The position numbers were made by a program, and so were the translations under genes. DNA of 13,773 nucleotides from Deltaproteobacteria bacterium (GTDB lineage: Bacteria > Desulfobacterota > Desulfobacteria > Desulfobacterales > JAFDFH01): the NCBI GenBank assembly GCA_019309945.1, contig JAFDFH010000028.1, forward strand, positions 1-13,773. The letters are read 5' to 3'. Of the stretch, positions 1-7,764 are shown one piece after another (position 1 is the stretch's first letter; each line of letters starts with the position of its first letter). The notes under the pieces are model-generated. The model was given only the letters and a program-made list of their open reading frames with translations, did no database searches and had not been told where the DNA came from.

Positions 1-111
1 CTTGCCAATGGATTGCCCATATGAAAATAAAACAATCCTATCCTTGTGAAATGTTAACTAATTTTAAAATAAGAGGATTTTTAAACAGGTAGGTAATTCA
101 CGGTGCCAAAA

Positions 112-303
112 TCAATACATGAACAACAAATTTGAAGGAGACTTACATTTTTGTCGACCCATATCACTTTTTAATAATATCATATTTTTCGGGAGCATTA
201 CCCGTTTGTTAATGTTATGACAAATCATATTCAGGAAGGGATGGTCTGTTTCTGGAAGGTGATATCTATTGTTTGAATCCTCAAGCGTTCCAAGTGGTGT
301 CAT
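112..303 (-). CDS. Possible 63-aa hypothetical ORF overlapping the ispD stop
   Basis: The ATG (301-303) overlaps the ispD TGA stop (300-302) as ATGA, the layout typical of translational coupling. Nothing else supports it. I recognise no family, signal peptide or membrane segment, and the composition (N, M, L, K rich, two cysteines) is unremarkable. Genes often found after ispD, such as ispF or cysS, are not matched. It may be chance reading through non-coding DNA. The rest of 1-299 holds no gene or terminator that I can see. Confidence 0.15.
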   Translation of the reverse strand: MTPLGTLEDSNNRYHLPETDHPFLNMICHNINKRVMLPKNMILLKSDMGRQKCKSPSNLLFMY

Positions 304-1023
304 ATTTGAGGGTTTGGGCGAAGGTGATCATCGTCATAAGATGAAGTTTCCAGGATTGCCTTTGCAAGGACCAAATCCTCCCGGGTTGTAATTTTTATAT
401 TGTATCTGCTTCCCTGGATCATTTTCACACTTTTTCCCAGTCGCTCCACCAGCAATGCATCGTACGTACCGAAATATCCATCCTTTCGCGCTCTTTCATG
501 AGCAAGAACGATCCTTTCATATTGAAACGCCTGTGGGGTCTGGACGAGCCAAATGTTATCCCTTTTAATGGTTTTATCGATCCAACCTGAGTCGTTAACA
601 CGCTTTAAAGTATCATATGCCGGTATACCCCATGACGCAGGCACCGTAATGCCTTGCAGCGTTTATACAAGCCGTTATATGTCCAGGTTGAACAAAGGGG
701 CGCATCCCATCGTGGATGACAACGATGCTTTTCCTATCCGTTATGGCCAGAAGCCCGTTGTATACGGAGTCCTGGCGCTCAGGACCACCCGGAATAAGGG
801 TAATTTTGTTTTGAAGCGTAAAGGGCAAAAGAATATGTTTGTAACAAAAATCGAGATCTTCTCCAGGTACAACCAAAAAAATTTCATTGATCCCACTGCA
901 CCCATCAAATACAAGCAAAGTATGGCTGAGAATCGGACGGCCTGCAAGAGAGAGATACTGTTTGCGTAAGGCCTCATTCATTCTAACGCCTTTGCCGGCA
1001 GCAACAATGATTACTGAAACCAT
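300..1023 (-). pseudogene. ispD: ispD, 2-C-methyl-D-erythritol 4-phosphate cytidylyltransferase, interrupted by a +1 frameshift
   Basis: IspD couples CTP to methylerythritol phosphate in the non-mevalonate isoprenoid pathway in the cytoplasm. The reading is split: 613-1023 encodes the N-terminal half and 300-644 continues in another frame. N-terminal motifs are the nucleotide-binding AAGKGVRM (R14), LRKQYL (K21), GGPERQDSVYNG and IHDGMRPF (D105). The second part carries VQTPQAF and the substrate-binding NIKITTREDL. The frames join at a run of four C on the + strand (628-631). Removing one base restores ACVMGIPAYDTLKR and gives about 240 residues, normal for the family. The usual TDD/TDE motif reads TYD here. 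The start at 1023 has an AAGGA ribosome site. IspD is normally essential, so this is a recent lesion, a sequencing error in a homopolymer, or a gene backed up elsewhere. The identity is certain; its functional state is not. Confidence 0.9.
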
Positions 1024-1188
1024 ACTCTTTCCTTAATTTTTCGAACGCTTAGAAAATACTGACACAAGAAAAGACAAGTGAAGAAGCTAATGAATTTTAG
1101 CCCTAGTTTCGCACCCCCCATCGAAGGTAATGCTGTTTTCTGCAAGGCGATATTTCAGTCACCGGTACAATACGGTCAGCGTGCTTCA

Positions 1189-2493
1189 TTATTTTAGATA
1201 ATTCAATTCCCTCGGCAGCGGAACGCCTTTTCCCATTGTATCCTCACCATAATTGACATTGGAAAGGATTTCAATGTCCTTTAACGCTCGGACGTCCCCC
1301 TCAAAGGTCACTTCCGTAACACTTTCCTTCTGAATTTTTCCGCCCGCCCACTGAATATCAAGTACGCTGCTCGCATCGAATCGGTCCGAATCAACGCACA
1401 ATTCGACCTGACCACCATAGTGCTGAACAATCTTGGCGACAAGCAGGCTGGGTCTGCTGTGAAAACCAAGTTTTACAGGAACGCCGACAGTAATGGAGGA
1501 GCGCTCAATGTTCTCATTCAATATCTCGTGGGCCAGATTTTTTCCGGTCCCAAGAAAGTAACAGACATAATAAAGACCATAGTTAATAGTGTGGTTGAGA
1601 AGTGTTTCAGGATCAATCAAAGCAGACAATCGATCCTGAACCCGTTTATAGATGTTTTTGTATCCAGCCTCGTGGAGATGTCTTTCATAAAAATGGAGAA
1701 GCCTCCCCATCGTCTGAAGAAGATGGAACACGACCGAGAAATAGCCGCGAAGTTGTTTGAGTTTCCGGTTACCGAACATGTAGCCCCCATGGATGACATA
1801 GGTATCAAAGGAAGACTGAAGGTTGTGAACGAGCATCTCAAATTGCCGGATTTCAACCTCATTGATTTTATCCGGAACAATTTCCATTATCTGCTCGAAA
1901 CTATAGGGCTCATAAAATCCCAGAAAATCAAAGTTTTTTGCGATACTTAAAAATTCGCTGGCAATTTTGACGATATTTTCTTTCTGTTGATCTTTGTCCT
2001 TATCATCAATATCATAATCAAGCATTTCACTTGTTGAAACGCCGGGAAAATCTTTAGGCTCAAAACTATCCTCCGGAACCGGAATATTGAGCCTTCGCGC
2101 CTCATCGAGTATTACCGGGGCCAGCTTTACGAGCACATTGGTCAAAAAATCCAGGGTTTCATACCCTTTCTTTTTAAATTCCTCAACATCCTCAAGGTCA
2201 TAGAACGCCAAGCGGTTTGAAATATGCTTTAGCGAGTAACCACCCAAACTCAAATGCCTGACCGCAGCTGAAAGCTCCCTGTAAAAATACCAGTCCTTGC
2301 TGTTTTTGGCGCCGTGAAAATCTAAAAAATCTTCGAGGAGCTGAGAAGTGGAAATCAATTTCGAATAGAGTTTTTTAGTAAAAACATACCGGGATACATC
2401 GAAATTGGATATGTAAAGGCAGTATTTGAGATATTCATGAGAAAACATCCCGAGTTTTTCGGCAAAAGTGATGTCACATTTCGTTTTTTGCAC
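1189..2493 (-). CDS. Long HPr-domain (phosphocarrier-like) protein with an unrecognised N-terminal region
   Basis: The protein has 434 residues. About residues 331-434 resemble HPr, the PTS phosphocarrier. H345 lies in LGFHSRPSLLVAKI, equivalent to the active-site His15 context (G-L-H-x-R-P). S376, exactly 31 residues later in DASSVLDI, falls at the place of HPr Ser46, the regulatory kinase site. Residues 1-330 are rich in aromatic and charged residues, look helical, and show no family I recognise. Free HPr is only about 85-90 residues, so this is a fusion in which the HPr fold probably serves regulation rather than bulk sugar uptake. No enzyme I, EII or HPr kinase gene is in the window. Translation starts at GTG (2491-2493) with a strong GGAGGTGA site 8 bases upstream; no ATG fits. 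The gene stands alone, with a palindromic repeat just upstream and ispD 165 bases downstream. Confidence 0.8.
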   Translation of the reverse strand: MQKTKCDITFAEKLGMFSHEYLKYCLYISNFDVSRYVFTKKLYSKLISTSQLLEDFLDFHGAKNSKDWYFYRELSAAVRHLSLGGYSLKHISNRLAFYDLEDVEEFKKKGYETLDFLTNVLVKLAPVILDEARRLNIPVPEDSFEPKDFPGVSTSEMLDYDIDDKDKDQQKENIVKIASEFLSIAKNFDFLGFYEPYSFEQIMEIVPDKINEVEIRQFEMLVHNLQSSFDTYVIHGGYMFGNRKLKQLRGYFSVVFHLLQTMGRLLHFYERHLHEAGYKNIYKRVQDRLSALIDPETLLNHTINYGLYYVCYFLGTGKNLAHEILNENIERSSITVGVPVKLGFHSRPSLLVAKIVQHYGGQVELCVDSDRFDASSVLDIQWAGGKIQKESVTEVTFEGDVRALKDIEILSNVNYGEDTMGKGVPLPRELNYLK

Positions 2494-2521
2494 TCAACTC
2501 ACCTCCGAATTTACTTTTAGA

Positions 2522-2666
2522 TAGTGCCCGAACGAAAACTATATAGTTTTTCCAAGTTCAAGGAAGGCGAAGATTTTAACCGCAAGAATACATTAGTGTA
2601 TTTTGAGGATTAGAATCTGAGCCTGACGCAGAAATTGGGAAAAATAGCAGTTTCGTTCAGGCACTA
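2522..2666 (+). repeat. 145-bp palindromic MITE-like element, copy A1
   Basis: The ends are imperfect inverted repeats: TAGTGCCCGAACGAAAAC at 2522-2539 against the complement of GTTTCGTTCAGGCACTA at 2650-2666, with one mismatch and one indel. Both ends carry TA, as expected for insertion at a TA target. The interior folds back on itself, with a tip stem AATACA/TGTATT around a TTAG loop, so the whole unit can form one long hairpin. It lies between sufB and the HPr-domain gene, 28 bases from the latter's GTG start. A second copy with eight substitutions and one indel over about 121 bases is at 9606-9727. No coding capacity is seen. Confidence 0.85.
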
Positions 2667-2728
2667 GATAGTGGATTGCAGCATTCAAGTTAATAGTACC
2701 CGCATTAATTAACAAACCGGTACAGATT

Positions 2729-3895
2729 CTACATCACATCCTGCTGTATCTCAGCAATCGCCTTGTCCAGCTTATTTTTGAGACTGGCTGGCAAGCCCTC
2801 GATATCTACGTTTAAAAATCCGCGCACGATCGTCGATACAGCCTCTTCTTCATCCAAACCCCTGCTCATGAGGTATTCGATCTCGCCTTTATCGATTTTC
2901 CCAACGGCCGCCTCATGCGACATCTCTACATCCGGAGTATGTGCTTGAAGTTCTGGTATGGCTCGCATTATTCCATCTTTTAAAATCAAGCCCTTACATT
3001 CAAGATGTGCTTTTATGCCAGGAACCTTGCCAATCAACTCCCCCCGGGCGACAATTGTTCCCCCGGATGCAATCCCACGTGATATGATCTCCGCTCGTGA
3101 ATCAGGGGCGTTCAGTATGATGCGAGAACCCACATCCAGAAAGCTTTCCTTACCAGCCACAAGGAGGCTGTTGAAACGGGCAACAGCACCTTTTCCTTTC
3201 AGAATCGTTGTGGGAAACATTTGAAGAGACCCTACAGGCCGCAAAGATATGTAGTTGGAAATGATTATCCCGCCTTCTTCCACCTCTGTTATTGTTCGGG
3301 GACGTACATCCACATCCTTGCCCCAGTCATGAATCATGGTAAAAACGAGCTTCGCTCCCTTTTTTACATAAAATTCAGATACACCGATGTGCAATCCTGA
3401 TACCAAACGGGGGGCGGTTGTACATCCGGTAATAATATGGAGTTCTGATCCCTCTTCAGCAATTACCACATTGTGAACATTTTGTGAAAAGCCTTCTTTT
3501 GCAATATAAAGGCACGACTGGACCGGATGCGATGTTTTTACACCGGGAAGCGCGCGAATAAAGTAGCCTTCGTGGGGGTTTTCATTTGCATGAAAAGTAA
3601 ATTTGTCTTTATCCGGAGATATGTTTTTCCAAAAATAATTCTTTAGCCATCCATGCATTTCAAGGGCCTTAGAGATGCCCATGATCTCAACACCATCCTG
3701 ACAGGTCTTGCAATGTATAACTGATCTATCCTTCTGTATGAAAGTTCCAATCCGATCCGCTTCCTTAGTATCCACTCCAACTTTTAAAAGCTGCTTGGCA
3801 TCGGTGGATTCGATCTGAGACAATTTAGCCACATATGCATGATCTACGGACTCAACCTCGTATTTATCAGTATCTATATCTTTAATTTTTTCCAT
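2729..3895 (-). CDS. sufB: SufB-type Fe-S cluster scaffold protein (SufB/SufD family)
   Basis: This is the scaffold subunit on which SUF [Fe-S] clusters are built, working with the SufC ATPase encoded just upstream. From the chosen start it has 388 residues. The C-terminal half shows the repetitive beta-helix pattern of the family. Two features mark it as SufB-like rather than SufD-like: C300 in HLECKGLIL, aligning with the essential scaffold cysteine (E. coli Cys405), and the HE pair 327-328 in EMSHEAAVGKI (E. coli His433/Glu434). The family ending GEIEYLMSRGLDEEEA follows. It is shorter than E. coli SufB (about 495), the usual size in minimal SufBC systems. I chose ATG 3895, which clears the sufC stop by 8 bases. 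ATG 3916, with a GAGGA site 9 bases upstream, is a good alternative and would overlap sufC. No sufD, sufS, sufU or sufE is nearby. Confidence 0.92.
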   Translation of the reverse strand: MEKIKDIDTDKYEVESVDHAYVAKLSQIESTDAKQLLKVGVDTKEADRIGTFIQKDRSVIHCKTCQDGVEIMGISKALEMHGWLKNYFWKNISPDKDKFTFHANENPHEGYFIRALPGVKTSHPVQSCLYIAKEGFSQNVHNVVIAEEGSELHIITGCTTAPRLVSGLHIGVSEFYVKKGAKLVFTMIHDWGKDVDVRPRTITEVEEGGIIISNYISLRPVGSLQMFPTTILKGKGAVARFNSLLVAGKESFLDVGSRIILNAPDSRAEIISRGIASGGTIVARGELIGKVPGIKAHLECKGLILKDGIMRAIPELQAHTPDVEMSHEAAVGKIDKGEIEYLMSRGLDEEEAVSTIVRGFLNVDIEGLPASLKNKLDKAIAEIQQDVM

Positions 3896-3903
3896 GGCCC
3901 TAC

Positions 3904-4662
3904 CTAGTTGGAACATCTCACACATTCCTCATAACCGTATTCACTGATCCACTTTAAAATTTCTCTCGCATTTCTTGAGCAGCACAAGATGCCGTTATAA
4001 AGAACTTGGCCTTTATCAGCCGTTATAAAATCCAAAATATGGCCGGTGTGGGTAATCACGAGGGCCGATTTTGATCGAGTCGCCACAATCTCTTTATGGG
4101 GTTTTTCTTTAGGATATTTTAGGCCCCTGTTTAAAAGGGCATTTATCGTATCACCCAAAAGAACAATGCTTTCAAGATCAACGCCTGATTCCGGCTCATC
4201 TAGCAGGACAAGTTCCGGCTGCTGGGCCACAAGCTGAAGCAGTTCAGAACGTTTAATTTCTCCTCCTGAAAAGTTATGGTTTACGTCCCGGTCGAGAAAA
4301 TCGGAAAAATTAAGCTGCTCCGCCAATTCTTTAGCACAAACCCGTCTGTTTCCGGCGCAGATTTCGACGATATCCCTTGTCTTCAGTCCTTGGATCGTTG
4401 GGGGCCGCTGAAAAGACATGCCAATGCCCAGCCGGGCACGCTCGTGAATGGGCATATGCGTAATATCTTCACCTTTGAACTCAATCTTTCCACGGGTTAT
4501 ACTATAGCCGGAAAAACCCATTATGGTCATCAACAGGCTGGTCTTGCCGGACCCATTAGGACCGAACAGAATGTGGGTTTCGCCTTTGGGTATCTCCATG
4601 TTGATGTTTTTAAGTATGGCCTTTCCGCCGACTTCAACTTGAAGTTCTTCAATCTGCAGCAT
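3904..4662 (-). CDS. sufC: SufC, ABC-type ATPase of the SUF Fe-S assembly system
   Basis: This cytoplasmic ATPase pairs with SufB to drive scaffold rearrangement during Fe-S cluster assembly. It has 252 residues from ATG 4662, which has a GAGGG site 8 bases upstream; an upstream in-frame start at 4713 would add 17 unlikely residues. Visible motifs, in order, are Walker A GPNGSGKT (34-41), Q-loop Q85 in SFQRPP, signature FSGGEIKRSE (131-140), Walker B LVLLDEPESGVD (151-162) and H-loop H205 in VITHTG. The signature and the ESGVD D-loop are typical of SufC rather than transporter ATPases. The C-terminus has extra cysteines (CC at 227-228; EECVRCSN at the end), which is unusual. It is the first gene of a sufC-sufB operon. 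Confidence 0.95.
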   Translation of the reverse strand: MLQIEELQVEVGGKAILKNINMEIPKGETHILFGPNGSGKTSLLMTIMGFSGYSITRGKIEFKGEDITHMPIHERARLGIGMSFQRPPTIQGLKTRDIVEICAGNRRVCAKELAEQLNFSDFLDRDVNHNFSGGEIKRSELLQLVAQQPELVLLDEPESGVDLESIVLLGDTINALLNRGLKYPKEKPHKEIVATRSKSALVITHTGHILDFITADKGQVLYNGILCCSRNAREILKWISEYGYEECVRCSN

Positions 4663-4721
4663 ATCTTTTCCCTCGTTTATATAAAAATACCCATGAATCG
4701 GCACAGAATACAAAGAAATCT

Positions 4722-4751
4722 ATGATAAAAATCAATGAAAATCCTTGTAAA
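4722..4751 (-). promoter_or_regulatory. Candidate sigma-70-type promoter of sufC-sufB
   Basis: Read on the minus strand, a TTTACA -35 (4746-4751) is separated by 18 bases from a TATCAT -10 (4722-4727), about 60 bases before the sufC start. The match is moderate, and the region is AT rich, so chance is possible. Confidence 0.45.
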
Positions 4752-4762
4752 ACTTAAAAATA

Positions 4763-4778
4763 CTGTGAGCATTCACAG
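4763..4778. promoter_or_regulatory. Palindrome CTGTGA-N4-TCACAG upstream of the suf promoter
   Basis: Six-base perfect arms flank GCAT and lie 11 bases upstream of the proposed -35 of sufC. The arms resemble CRP/FNR-family half-sites, but the 4-base spacer differs from the N6 spacing of CRP. It could bind a dimeric regulator of the suf operon; which one cannot be told from sequence. Confidence 0.4.
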
Positions 4779-4930
4779 GTTAAGCGTTTAGGGTTACCTT
4801 TCTTTCATTGGCCTTGCTCGTAAGCCACTAAGTATTTGAGCCTTAACCGTTGAACCTCCGAATGGTTACAAGATATTTTTATCGTTCGTTGTGCCTAAAG
4901 GGAATCCTGGATAGTTGGTTTTACTTCGAA

Positions 4931-4947
4931 CATATTGGTTCAATATG
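4931..4947. repeat. Perfect 7-bp hairpin just downstream of RNase P RNA
   Basis: CATATTG and CAATATG are separated by GTT. The hairpin begins 11 bases past the RNase P RNA 3' end (minus strand). No T tract follows, so it is not a standard intrinsic terminator. It might serve in 3'-end formation, or be chance. Confidence 0.35.
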
Positions 4948-4957
4948 GAAGATAAAA

Positions 4958-5343
<386 letters not shown>

Positions 5344-5471
5344 GTCCTTTGAATATTGAACCCTGTCGCCTATTTGTTTTTATGATATAATTTCGCCCCC
5401 GAGGGGAAAAAAGAAATCCGAAGAATTTAATATTGGGGAGATGATTCCCTTTTGGTCTAAGTTTGAGCGAC

Positions 5472-6194
5472 TCAAAATTCTTTCCAATAGATAATCCGTT
5501 GACAATAAGGACATAATTTCAAACTGTCGCAACGCTGAAGTTCATTGTACATCTGTGGAGGAATATTCATATTACATCCGAGGCACACCGCATCCTTCAC
5601 AGGTACAACCGCAATTCCGGTGACCTGCTGTTCCTTTATCATTTGAAATTTCTTCAGTAATTCCGGCTCCAGATTCTTGGAAATTACGACACGTTCTTTA
5701 TCAAGCCGCATAAGGGTTTTCTTTCCTTTTGTTATCTCTATACCTATCTTTTCTTTTTCATGATTCGTCTGATCGGAAAAACGCAGATATTCTTTCTTTT
5801 TCGATGCAACGAGGTTTTCTGAGGCTTCGATTTGATCCAGGCATTCCAGCATCTGATCCTCGATTTGAGAATTGATTGTTTTCAAATCTTCTATTTCTTT
5901 TAAGGACATTTGATATTCTTTATTCGTCTTAACGGATCTTAGCTTTTCCTCACTTTTTTTTATTTTGGAAAGACTCAACTGTACATCGGATTCATATGTG
6001 CGATCCCTTCTATTCAGTTCATTTAGATGGTCTTCTTCATCTTCGATGGTTTCTTTAAAATTCTTTAGCCCAACATCAAGTTTTTCAAGTTTAGCCTTCA
6101 CATCACTTAGCATCGATTTAATGTTGTATGATTCTGTTTCGATCTCCTGAAGTTTCACCAGGATTTCCAGCTGTTCCCTTTGAAAAGGTTGCAT
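5472..6194 (-). CDS. Coiled-coil C4 zinc-ribbon protein (COG1579 / CdsZ-like)
   Basis: The protein has 240 residues. About 1-180 form a long charged coiled coil rich in K, E and L. A C-terminal zinc ribbon follows, with C204-x2-C207 (VCLGCN) and C228-x2-C231 (LCPYCQ). This layout and length match the widespread zinc-ribbon / DUF164 family, whose chlamydial member CT398 (CdsZ) binds sigma-54 and type III secretion parts. In other bacteria the role is unsettled, and a nucleic-acid or polymerase link is only suggested. It has no signal peptide or membrane segment. It follows nif3 by 36 bases, a pairing common in bacteria, and precedes rnpB. No strong ribosome site precedes the ATG. Confidence 0.88.
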   Translation of the reverse strand: MQPFQREQLEILVKLQEIETESYNIKSMLSDVKAKLEKLDVGLKNFKETIEDEEDHLNELNRRDRTYESDVQLSLSKIKKSEEKLRSVKTNKEYQMSLKEIEDLKTINSQIEDQMLECLDQIEASENLVASKKKEYLRFSDQTNHEKEKIGIEITKGKKTLMRLDKERVVISKNLEPELLKKFQMIKEQQVTGIAVVPVKDAVCLGCNMNIPPQMYNELQRCDSLKLCPYCQRIIYWKEF

Positions 6195-6230
6195 ATTTTT
6201 AATCCACTTTTATGGTTAACAATTTAACAA

Positions 6231-7025
6231 TTATATAATCATAAATGGGTCTGTTTCAAGGCCGCATGCCTCAATTATTATATCCATTCCCTTTTTAGAT
6301 AGAATTTTCTGGAGGCGCCTTGCAAGTATGTCCACCATTAAATGCTCTGACGCAAAATGTCCGATATCGATAAGCCCCTTATTCGCATCCTCTACAGCCC
6401 TTGCATCATGATACCGCAAATCCCCGCTGACATAAACCTGTGCGCCAGATAATAAAAAATGATTCAATAAACTGGACCCGCTGCCGGCGCATACCGCCGC
6501 TTTGTTTACGGGTAAATCAGATCTTCCTGCAATCTTCACTGATTTAAGCTCCAGCCTTTCTTTAATCATTCGTGCAAATGACGTGAGTGTCAAGCTTTGT
6601 TCCAGGGTTCCAAGCCTGCCAGGTCCCTGCTCATTTGCCGATGTCAAAACCTGTAAGTTTTTAAGTCCAGAGCGCGTGGCAAGGACGTCGTTTATTCCGT
6701 CTGCCGCGTTGTCAAGATTGGTATGGGCTGCAAAGATACCCAGGCGGTACTGAACGGCCCTGTGGATGATTGCGCCGACAGGCGTGCTGAAATCAATGGA
6801 TTTTAAGGGCTGAAATATTAAGGGATGATGTGTGATTAAAAGCTCAATCCCTTTTTCGCATGCGCCGGTCACAACATCGAAGGAAGGATCCAGGGCAACC
6901 CAGACGGTCCGCACCGGCCAATCCCTTTTACCCACCTGCAACCCGACATTATCCCATGGTTCGGCAAGATCTGATGGGGCCAAAGTTTCCATTGCCTGAA
7001 TGATATCACCGATAGTGGCAAGCAT
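6231..7025 (-). CDS. Nif3-like dinuclear metal-centre protein (YbgI / DUF34 family)
   Basis: This is a conserved cytoplasmic metal protein. Homologues form toroidal hexamers; databases often call it GTP cyclohydrolase 1 type 2, but the substrate remains debated. It has 264 residues from ATG 7025; an in-frame TTG at 7058 is possible but less likely. Metal-ligand motifs are complete: H66-H67 in ITHHPLIF, H101 and D105 in AHTNLDNAADGIND, and H223 and E227 in DIGHFASEH. These match E. coli YbgI H63/H64, D101, H215 and E219. It is the short single-domain form, without the PII-like insert of longer members. The ribosome site is weak. It is probably cotranscribed with the zinc-ribbon gene 36 bases downstream. 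Confidence 0.93.
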   Translation of the reverse strand: MLATIGDIIQAMETLAPSDLAEPWDNVGLQVGKRDWPVRTVWVALDPSFDVVTGACEKGIELLITHHPLIFQPLKSIDFSTPVGAIIHRAVQYRLGIFAAHTNLDNAADGINDVLATRSGLKNLQVLTSANEQGPGRLGTLEQSLTLTSFARMIKERLELKSVKIAGRSDLPVNKAAVCAGSGSSLLNHFLLSGAQVYVSGDLRYHDARAVEDANKGLIDIGHFASEHLMVDILARRLQKILSKKGMDIIIEACGLETDPFMII

Positions 7026-7128
7026 AGCGTATCGCCGTTCGTTATTTGTTATCTTCAAATATTATTAACATGTTATAGATTCATCACGTAACTTCTAAAA
7101 AACTTATGGTTAAACATACAAGCGGAGT

Positions 7129-7322
7129 CATCCGGTAATTTTTTTCAAAGCGGGCAACTGTTTGAAGCCGTTTAGGGCGGCTTACAGTGACCCGAACAGC
7201 ATAAATTGTTTATTGTAGTCTGTTTGTTCTAAGTGACACCCTCATTGTACATCACGTGCGCGGGTCACTGTTAGGCGCCCTTAACGGCAAGTTTTGACCG
7301 TATTGAAAAAAATTACCGGATG
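7129..7322. repeat. 194-bp element with 20-bp perfect terminal inverted repeats
   Basis: CATCCGGTAATTTTTTTCAA (7129-7148) is the exact complement of 7303-7322. A second pair of arms, 7167-7194 and 7259-7286, matches at about 25 of 28 positions, with GGGTCACTG/CAGTGACCC at the inner end. A loop of about 64 bases remains. The unit could fold into one long hairpin or be a non-autonomous insertion. There is no clear target duplication, and it does not resemble the 145-bp elements. It fills most of the gap between nif3 and the terminator of the rpoD-tRNA operon. The remainder of 7026-7593 shows no gene apart from the terminator at 7431-7464. Confidence 0.75.
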
Positions 7323-7430
7323 GCATAGCGGGCCTTACGGAACATATTGAGAAGTTACTTCATCACAATGAACCAAGATCGGTGTGATTCACCACCGTAT
7401 CGGATACCCAACCGTCCGTGTGGGACCGAT

Positions 7431-7464
7431 AAAAAAAGGCGTGGTCTTTTACATTGACCACGCC
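7431..7464 (-). terminator. Intrinsic terminator of the dnaG-rpoD-tRNA operon
   Basis: On the minus strand a 9-bp GC-rich stem GGCGTGGTC/GACCACGCC with a 9-base loop is followed directly by seven T. It lies about 130 bases past the tRNA, in the right orientation to end rpoD-tRNA transcription. Confidence 0.9.
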
Positions 7465-7593
7465 CTTATCCCTTACCATCTTCGGGGTAAAAAACCTTAC
7501 CCATCCCCAGATATATTTTAGTTCGCACACAATCCATCAACAACGCTGCAAGATACACAACCCATAAATCCTATCTGCCCCATGATTTTGATA

Positions 7594-7666
7594 TGGGCCC
7601 ACCTGGATTCGAACCAGGGACCGACCGGTTATGAGCCGGTGGCTCTGCCAGCTGAGCTATGGGCCC
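7594..7666 (-). tRNA. tRNA with CAT anticodon (elongator Met or Ile2)
   Basis: This is a 73-nt cloverleaf: acceptor GGGCCCA/TGGGCCC with discriminator A, D arm GCTC/GAGC, anticodon stem ACCGG/CCGGT with loop CTCATAA giving CAT, and T arm CCTGG/CCAGG with TTCGAAT. It starts with a G-C pair and lacks three G-C pairs in the anticodon stem, so it is not the initiator. The anticodon arm resembles lysidine-type tRNA-Ile2 of Bacillus (CGGCTCATAACCG) more than elongator Met. Annotation software would probably call it Met. CCA is not encoded. It lies 98 bases downstream of rpoD on the same strand and before the terminator, so it is probably cotranscribed. Confidence 0.95.
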
Positions 7667-7764
7667 ATAAAGTAATTTACTAAATTCATGTTTCATCCTT
7701 CAGATTGGCGGTAGATTTACTAACGTTACACAATCGTTTTGTCAAGCAGGAGGTTACAAAAATG

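Noticed and set aside
553..969. Plus-strand 138-residue ORF opposite ispD
   Set aside because: It is antisense to the strongly conserved IspD reading frame and shows no family features.
1420..1950. Plus-strand 176-residue ORF opposite the HPr-domain gene
   Set aside because: It mirrors a clear coding frame with a strong ribosome site on the minus strand; no domain is recognised.
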